From Lepisosteus oculatus (lineage: Eukaryota > Chordata > Actinopteri > Semionotiformes > Lepisosteidae), in NCBI RefSeq assembly GCF_040954835.1, contig NW_027168309.1:496001-560000 (forward strand): a stretch of DNA of 64,000 nucleotides, in the 5' to 3' direction. Shown here in pieces: positions 56,785 through 64,000 of the stretch. Made by a program: the position numbers and the translations under genes. Every line of letters begins with the position of its first letter. Positions within the stretch are counted from its first letter, which is position 1. A model generated the notes under the pieces. That model was not told the origin of the DNA, did not search any database, and saw only the letters and a program-made list of their open reading frames with translations.

Positions 56785-58653
56785 AGGGAGCGCCGCCGCC
56801 GCCGGCTTGCAATCATTTAACACGGAGGGCGAGGCGGCGGCGGTAACCTTTTTCAATGTCGCTCTCCGCTTCCCCCCAAAAAAAGCCAAATGACATGCTA
56901 GCACTCGGACACCCTTCAGAAGACTGAAGGGTGGCTTAAAGCTGGAAGGATTAGGTCTCCCCGTTCCGACGCGACAATCGAACTTCCTTAGGCAGAGAGA
57001 AAGCAACATCGAGGAGCGTCAACAAGACTTTAGAAGCTGCGACACACGCCACTTTCAGTCGCAGACACAGCAGTTTTAAAGGCAGGAATCGCCTTTGCGA
57101 ACGCCATGAGAAACAGAACGCAAGCTCAGGTCCTGCGGTTTAACAAACAGCCTCGGCTTTCAAGCGACATTTCTTTTCTGGAGCGAATTCACTTTCAACT
57201 TCAAGAAATTCACACAACTTGCGAAATACGAAATACAAATCTGGCTCATCGCTGCACAAGAAATACCGCCGGCTGGCAAGAAAATGACAACGGTGTTTTT
57301 CCTTAACGAAAAACTTCCCATGGAGAAAAACAACGGCTGTGCGTCTCTGTCGGCTTGATTCAGTTTAATGCAAGTATTCATTCTCCTCCTGGAAAATACA
57401 GCTTGCGAAAGATGAAATACAATTCTTGGCTTTTCTGGGTGAGTGCAGAAGAAATCCTGCCGGCTGGCAGAAGAATTCCAGCCTTTTTTACTCTTTAACC
57501 ACAAACTTGCGAATGATACAAAGAGAGCGGGGTGCGTTTCTGTGCAGCTGTTAACTGAACAGCTGCTGCTTCAAGCCCACCCAGGGCTCATTCCGATTTC
57601 AACATCATGCCCCCTGAAGGTAGACTGGATTTCTTTGCGAAGCATTCACCTTTTGGACGTTTCAGGAAAGGTGCGTGTCGATGCCAGACTTGAAAAGCTT
57701 TCCATACAAAGAAACAACATAGTGCTTTTGATTGATGGGAAACGGCAAGAGCGGTTTGAGCAGCTCCGGCCTCTCAACCGCTTTACAATGTGATCGGCAC
57801 CTCGGTAGCCAGTTTAGAAGGCTGAAAAGGATGCTGGAAGCACAGCGACGTTCTAAAACCAGCGCTTGAAAAGCATCTGCATACATAAAATGTCCATTTC
57901 CCCAAAGATGAATCTGCATCTTCAGAAGATTGTCAGCTATACGTTTTCGTTCTTTGTTTCCTTTTTTTACGACAAGCTTTCGAGAAATGAACTGTCTATT
58001 GTGATGAAGGCTGCATTAGAAATTGTGCATCTAGCTTAGTTCAATGAAATCGGGAGGTGCACCTGTCTCAAGCGGATGGCTCTTTGCAGGCACACTACGG
58101 AAACCTGCGGGCGCAAGTTGGGAGAAGTGACTCTTGCAGAGTGTTGAGCTTCGAGAAGAGGGCTCCGCTCAGGAAGATATTTCCACATGTTGAAGAGTCG
58201 CTTTTCGCCCTTTCTTTCCCACATTTTTCCAGTGCGGTTATTGATCGCGTTCAAAATGTTTTCCCAACGTACGTGTTACCTGCAAAATCACAGTGAAACT
58301 GTTATGCCGAAAAGATTCCTAATAGTTATTGTATTAGAATAGCTCTCCAATTTCTTAGCCTTCGTACACGCAATGTTTAAGGAAACGCTAGAGTAAATGA
58401 AACTGTAAATAGACAGGAGCTCTTCTTAGTTTTCATACAAGTTATGATGGCTGCAGCTCCTATCTGCGTCCGGGTGACCGGAGCCAAGGGATTATCTGCG
58501 GAACCTTTGATTTATCTCTCGGGCAAGGAGCTAGATACGCCCTTTTCATCTCGGTTTGATTACACCTGTGCATTAAAACGCAGTGCTCGGTACCATCGAG
58601 GTGTAAGAGGTTCAAGGATGAGCGGGAAACTTTGTTAATAAGGAGACGGGCAC

Positions 58654-58726
58654 CGCCCAACGTGGGGCTCGAACCCACGACCCTGAGATTAAGAGTCTCA
58701 TGCTCTACCGACTGAGCTAGCCGGGC
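58654..58726 (-). tRNA. tRNA-Lys-CTT: tRNA-Lys (CTT), unit 15
   Basis: No change in the gene body; one private base in the distal trailer region (58561). Confidence 0.98.
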
Positions 58727-59547
58727 GCCGGTGGAGCTGGTGGTTAACTTGTCCCTGTTGACGGCAATTTGACAAGGTATACTTCCTGGCTTTTCATCAT
58801 GTGCTGACCGGATTCGAGAGTAGCACACCCTGTTCTTTGTTGATTACTGTACCTCCAGCAGCGCAAATGTCAGTAATCATTGAAATGTACGACCTACAAT
58901 CTCCTCAGCATGCCCGCGTGGACTCCTCAGTGATCATCCTTCTACGTTCTGCTGTAGTTTTCATGCAAGTGAAAACCGTGCTCCAAATAACAGCGGCACA
59001 GTTGTATCCTGCGGTAAGCATTCTTCTAATTCCATCGTTTTGCTCCAGGTAAAAGGTAGCGCATCATACGGTTGATATTCCAAGGTTTCAGAGTCCGTAT
59101 TGGATGGCTTGGATGCAGACATCGCTCAGAGCTCCCAGTATGATTTTCCCGAGTTCAGTTTTGCAGTGTTTTAGTGCTTTACTACTTCCAGTGGGCCTTT
59201 GAATGCTCTGCTAAGTAGAGACGTGACATAATTACTAATGCGACCGAGTGTGCTGGCTGTTCCTGGTTCGTAATGATTAACGCGAGAAATCAATATAAAC
59301 ATAACTGCTTCGATTTCGAGGTTCAGTTGAAGCTTTCAAAGAAACTATCAAAGACCTCAGAACAACCGAAGACACATTTGGTCATCTCCGTATTGGTGAA
59401 GATTAAAGAGTCCCGCAAGTGTCAAGCTTGCACAAACACACACGAGAGAGAAACTCAGGACAGAATTTAAAGAAAGGGAGATGCAGACTATTTGAAGGCA
59501 CTTTGCTAACCCAATGGCATGCTTAGGAATCGTGCATAGGACACACG

Positions 59548-59619
59548 TAGCAGAGGATGGTTTCGATCCATTGACCTCTGGGTTATGGGCCCAGCACGCT
59601 TCCGCTGCGCCACTCTGCT
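59548..59619 (-). tRNA. tRNA-iMet-CAT: Initiator tRNA-Met, unit 15, T-stem mutant
   Basis: Same A49 change as in unit 13 (plus-strand T at 59572). Confidence 0.95.
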
Positions 59620-59898
59620 GACAGCCGCTCTGCGTGTGGCGCACAACTGCTCTTTTTATTTCCTACATAAGTGATGAAAGAGTTGAAAGTTTCAACGACA
59701 AACGCAGACGTCACTTTGAGCGCTTGGTGTTGTAGCACAAATCATCACATGCTGCTCTACACTGGATTATAAAAGCCGACACATTTTCCAAACATTTTAA
59801 TGCTGGAGTCACACTGTAGTATTAATAACAGTGCGATACTCGAGGAGCGTAGTGGGATCGCGGTGGCTCATCAGACCGCCCCGGGACAGGGGGCCCGC

Positions 59899-59981
59899 GT
59901 CAGGATGGCCGAGCGGTCTAAGGCGCTGCGTTCAGGTCGCAGTCTCCCCTGGAGGCGTGGGTTCGAATCCCACTCCTGACA
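59899..59981 (+). tRNA. tRNA-Leu-CAG: tRNA-Leu (CAG), unit 15
   Basis: No change seen; it lacks the A57 change of unit 13. Confidence 0.98.
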
Positions 59982-60813
59982 AAAAGCTTGCTCAGTGCCG
60001 TCTCCAGTCGGGTGCAAATGGGTGAAGCAGCCTGCCGCGGGGAACGTGCGCCGATAGGCGTAGGTGTATCCCCTGCCTCTTCCGATTTAGCTCGTGCTCC
60101 ATAGGATGGAAGCGGATGCTCTGGCTTTTTGACTCGAATATAACCTGATCACAACAGAAGGCCGTGCAGCCCAGTGCTGGTTTAAGAATGCCTCGTGTCT
60201 TCAGGCCCCTATTCCTTCAGGTTACCCCTTTGGAATAGTCGTCCGAAAAAGACGGGAAAGGAAAAGCATGTAAGCTCCCACACACTGCGTTAGCATTAGC
60301 GGTTGGAATCTGATGGGAGAAAAGCAACCTGGCTCGCCGTCAAGCAATCCATCCCTGGTCTCCCACGTGACAGGCGGGGATACGCACCACTATACTAACG
60401 AGGAGCGCTTGCTTGGCGCTTGAAGACACTTCCTCTTGCGGCTACTACTGTTTCCGGTTTCGTCTTTTCTTTTCATTCCTCCCAGAGGAGCGCATGAAAA
60501 CGTTTCCATCTGCGCCATCCTCACCCCTCCAATGCTATGGTCCCTGCTCCTCCTGGTGCACTGCAAACACTCATTCAGCCGGTTCTTTCAGTTTGAATAC
60601 TTAGGTCTTCAAAGGCTGGAAGTAGGGCGCAAGACATGCCAATGCCAAAAGCGTGGCAGTGTGCTTCCAGCTGTGAAATGTCACTGGTGGATGTTGAAGA
60701 CATTACTTCCAAGGCAGCAGGTCCAAGCGATTTAGCGTTTGTACAAGAAGCAGGAAGAGAGAAACGGCACTCCGCCTTTTTCTGGGCAGGCCGAAGCGAC
60801 AGGAGAAGGGCGC

Positions 60814-60895
60814 CGTAGTCGGCAGGATTCGAGCCGACGCGGGGAGACCCCAATGGCTTTCTAGCCCATCGCCTTAACCGCTCGGCCACGACTAC
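60814..60895 (-). tRNA. tRNA-Ser-AGA: tRNA-Ser (AGA), unit 15
   Basis: Same form as the unit 1 gene. Confidence 0.85.
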
Positions 60896-62764
60896 AGGGA
60901 GCGCCGCCGCTGCCGGCTTGCAATCATTTAACACGGAGGGCGAGGCGGCGGCGGTAACCTTTTTCAATGTCGCTCTCCGCTTCCCCCCAAAAAAAGCCAA
61001 ATGACATTCTAGCACTCGGACACCCTTCAGAAGACTGAAGGGTGGCTTAAAGCTGGAAGGATTAGGTCTCCCCGTTCCGACGCGACAATCGAACTTCCTT
61101 AGGCAGAGAGAAAGCAACATCGAGGAGCGTCAACAAGACTTTAGAAGCTGCGACACACGCCACTTTCAGTCGCAGACACAGCAGTTTTAAAGGCAGGAAT
61201 CGCCTTTGCGAACGCCATGAGAAACAGAACGCAAGCTCAGGTCCTGCGGTTTAACAAACAGCCTCGGCTTTCAAGCGACATTTCTTTTCTGGAGCGAATT
61301 CACTTTCAACTTCAAGAAATTCACACAACTTGCGAAATACGAAATACAAATCTGGCTCATCGCTGCACAAGAAATACCGCCGGCTGGCAAGAAAATGACA
61401 ACGGTGTTTTTCCTTAACGAAAAACTTCCCATGGAGAAAAACAACGGCTGTGCGTCTCTGTCGGCTTGATTCAGTTTAATGCAAGTATTCATTCTCCTCC
61501 TGGAAAATACAGCTTGCGAAAGATGAAATACAATTCTTGGCTTTTCTGGGTGAGTGCAGAAGAAATCCTGCCGGCTGGCAGAAGAATTCCAGCCTTTTTT
61601 ACTCTTTAGCCACAAACTTGCGAATGATACAAAGCAAGCGGGGTGCGTTTCTGTGCAGCTGTTAACTGAACAGCTGCTGCTTCAAGCCCACCCAGGGCTC
61701 ATTCCGATTTCAACATCATGCCCCCTGAAGGTAGACTGGATTTCTTTGCGAAGCATTCACCTTTTGGACGTTTCAGGAAAGGTGCGTGTCGATGCCAGAC
61801 TTGAAAAGCTTTCCATACAAAGAAACAACATAGTGCTTTTGATTGATGGGAAACGGCAAGAGCGGTTTGAGCAGCTCCGGCCTCTCAACCGCTTTACAAT
61901 GTGATCGGCACCTCGGTAGCCAGTTTAGAAGGCTGAAAAGGATGCTGGAAGCACAGCGACGTTCTAAAACCAGCGCTTGAAAAGCATCTGCATACATAAA
62001 ATGTCCATTTCCCCAAAGCTGAATCTGCATATTCAGAAGATTGTCAGCTATACGTTTTCGTTCTTTGTTTCCTTTTTTTACGACAAGCTTTCGAGAAATG
62101 AACTGTCTATTGTGATGAAGGCTGCGTTAGAAATTGTGCATCTAGCTTAGTTCAATGAAATCGGGAGGTGCACCTGTCTCAAGCGGATGGCTCTTTGCAG
62201 GCACACTACGGAAACCTGCGGGCGCAAGTTGGGAGAAGTGACTCTTGCAGAGTGTTGAGCTTCGAGAAGAGGGCTCCGCTCAGGAAGATATTTCCACATG
62301 TTGAAGAGTCGCTTTTCGCCCTTTCTTTCCCACATTTTTCCAGTGCGGTTATTGATCGCGTTCAAAATGTTTTCCCAACGTACGTGTTACCTGCAAAATC
62401 ACAGTGAAACTGTTATGCCGAAAAGATTCCTAATAGTTATTGTATTAGAATAGCTCTCCAATTTCTTAGCCTTCGTACACGCAATGTTTAAGGAAACGCT
62501 AGAGTAAATGAAACTGTAAATAGACAGGAGCTCTTCTTAGTTTTCATACAAGTTATGATGGCTCCAGCTCCTATCTGCGTCCGGGTGACCGGAGCCAAGG
62601 GATTATCTGCGGAACCTTTGATTTATCTCTCGGGCAAGGAGCTAGATACGCCCTTTTCATCTCGGTTTGATCACACCTGTGCATTAAAACGCAGTGCTCG
62701 GTACCATCGAGGTGTAAGAGGTTCAAGGATGAGCGGGAAACTTTGTTAATAAGGAGACGGGCAC

Positions 62765-62837
62765 CGCCCAACGTGGGGCTCGAACCCACGACCCTGAGAT
62801 TAAGAGTCTCATGCTCTACCGACTGAGCTAGCCGGGC
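62765..62837 (-). tRNA. tRNA-Lys-CTT: tRNA-Lys (CTT), unit 16
   Basis: No change seen against 1099-1171. Confidence 0.98.
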
Positions 62838-63658
62838 GCCGGTGGAGCTGGTGGTTAACTTGTCCCTGTTGACGGCAATTTGACAAGGTATACTTCCTGG
62901 CTTTTCATCATGTGCTGACCGGATTCGAGAGTAGCACACCCTGTTCTTTGTTGATTACTGTACCTCCAGCAGCGCAAATGTCAGTAATCATTGAAATGTA
63001 TGACCTACAATCTCCTCAGCATGCCCGCGTGGACTCCTCAGTGATCATCCTTCTACGTTCTGCTGTAGTTTTCATGCAAGTGAAAACCGTGCTCCAAATA
63101 ACAGCGGCACAGTTGTATCCTGCGGTAAGCATTCTTCTAATTCCATCGTTTTGCTCCAGGTAAAAGGTAGCGCATCATACGGTTGATATTCCAAGGTTTC
63201 AGAGTCCGTATTGGATGGCTTGGATGCAGACATCGCTCAGAGCTCCCAGTATGATTTTCCCGAGTTCAGTTTTGCAGTGTTTTAGTGCTTTACTACTTCC
63301 AGTGGGCCTTTGAATGCTCTGCTAAGTAGAGACGTGACATAATTACTAATGCGACCGAGTGTGCTGGCTGTTCCTGGTTCGTAATGATTAACGCGAGAAA
63401 TCAATATAAACATAACTGCTTCGATTTCGAGGTTCAGTTGAAGCTTTCAAAGAAACTATCAAAGACCTCAGAACAACCGAAGACACATTTGGTCATCTCC
63501 GTATTGGTGAAGATTAAAGAGTCCCGCAAGTGTCAAGCTTGCACAAACACACACGAGAGAGAAACTCAGGACAGAATTTAAAGAAAGGGAGATGCAGACT
63601 ATTTGAAGGCACTTTGCTAACCCAATGGCACGCTTATGAATCGTGCATAGGACACATG

Positions 63659-63730
63659 TAGCAGAGGATGGTTTCGATCCATCGACCTCTGGGTTATGGG
63701 CCCAGCACGCTTCCGCTGCGCCACTCTGCT
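63659..63730 (-). tRNA. tRNA-iMet-CAT: Initiator tRNA-Met, unit 16
   Basis: No change seen against 1993-2064. It is the last complete tRNA gene in the window. Confidence 0.98.
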
Positions 63731-64000
63731 GACGGCCTCTCTGCGTGTGGCGCACAACTGCTCTTTTTATTTCCTACATAAGTGATGAAAGAGTTGAAAG
63801 TTTCAACGACAAACGCAGACGTCACTTTGAGCGCTTGGTGTTGTAGCACAAATCATCACATGCTGCTCTACACTGGATTATAAAAGCCGACACATTTTCC
63901 AAACATTTTAATGCTGGAGTCACACTGTAGTATTAATAACAGTGCGATACTCGAGGAGCGTAGTGGGATCGCGGTGGCTCATCAGACCGCCCCGGGACAG

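Larger units (their letters stand above)
53445..57555. repeat. Repeat unit 14 (type A)
   Basis: Type A with a private T near offset 3052. Confidence 0.95.
57556..61666. repeat. Repeat unit 15 (type B)
   Basis: B form with the same initiator tRNA-Met change as unit 13. It also has small private changes, for example at 58561 and 61609. Confidence 0.95.
1..64000. repeat. Tandem array of a 4.1-kb four-tRNA unit
   Basis: The entire window is a head-to-tail array with a 4,111-bp period, seen directly because every tRNA gene and every spacer landmark recurs at that step. One unit (unit 5) is 1 bp longer. Neighbouring units differ at only about a dozen to a few dozen positions, so they are well above 99% identical by eye. 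All units are in the same orientation and no unit is interrupted by an insertion, a foreign sequence or a large deletion. Such near-identity implies recent amplification or continuing homogenisation by unequal exchange and gene conversion. Tandem multi-tRNA repeats are established in Xenopus laevis and zebrafish; I do not recognise this particular unit. Confidence 0.99.
61667..64000. repeat. Repeat unit 16 (type A, cut by the window end)
   Basis: The first 2,334 bp of a type A unit. The window stops 9 bp before its tRNA-Leu would begin. It has T at offset 1335, like units 2-4. Confidence 0.95.

Noticed and set aside
1-64000. CRISPR array or transposon cluster as the cause of the repetition
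   Set aside because: The period is 4.1 kb with identical spacers, and the genes are eukaryotic tRNAs. There are no terminal repeats, target-site duplications or transposase-like frames at any boundary.

Overview
The whole window is one head-to-tail tandem array. A unit of 4,111 bp is repeated 15.6 times (15 full units starting at 1, 4112, 8223, 12334, 16445, 20557, 24668, 28779, 32890, 37001, 41112, 45223, 49334 and so on, plus a cut sixteenth from 61667). Unit 5 alone is 4,112 bp. Both window edges lie inside the array, so neither flank is visible and the true copy number is unknown. Unit boundaries are arbitrary; they were set at base 1 of the window.

Each unit carries four nuclear-type tRNA genes and nothing else recognisable as a gene: tRNA-Lys(CTT) on the minus strand, initiator tRNA-Met(CAT) on the minus strand, tRNA-Leu(CAG) on the plus strand and tRNA-Ser(AGA) on the minus strand. 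The window holds 62 tRNA genes: 16 Lys, 16 iMet, 15 Leu, 15 Ser. The Lys, iMet and Leu genes match, from memory, the standard vertebrate (including human) sequences, so the source is a vertebrate nuclear genome. I cannot name the species. Large tandem tRNA clusters of this style are established for Xenopus laevis and zebrafish, so a non-mammalian vertebrate is a reasonable inference. I see no protein-coding gene; the open frames of 60 to 181 codons recur only because the DNA recurs, and the longest run through tRNA genes.

Layout of one unit (unit 1 numbering): spacer 1-1098; Lys 1099-1171; spacer 1172-1992; iMet 1993-2064; a 279-bp divergent spacer 2065-2343 with a TATAAAAG and a CRE-like site; Leu 2344-2426; convergent spacer 2427-3258; Ser 3259-3340; spacer 3341-4111 with a GC-rich inverted repeat, a perfect 10-bp stem-loop and a diverged internal duplication.

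Two things stand out. First, about a dozen diagnostic bases sort the units into two kinds that alternate strictly from unit 5 to unit 16 (B A B A ...), an 8.2-kb dimeric higher-order repeat, whereas units 1-4 are mostly of one kind, with mosaic units at the edges. Second, none of the four tRNA genes has a run of four T downstream within at least 74 nt, and the tRNA-Ser carries stem mismatches and a non-consensus B box in every copy. The array may therefore be either a bulk tRNA source using unusual termination or a structural, TFIIIC-binding array with partly decayed genes; the sequence alone does not decide.
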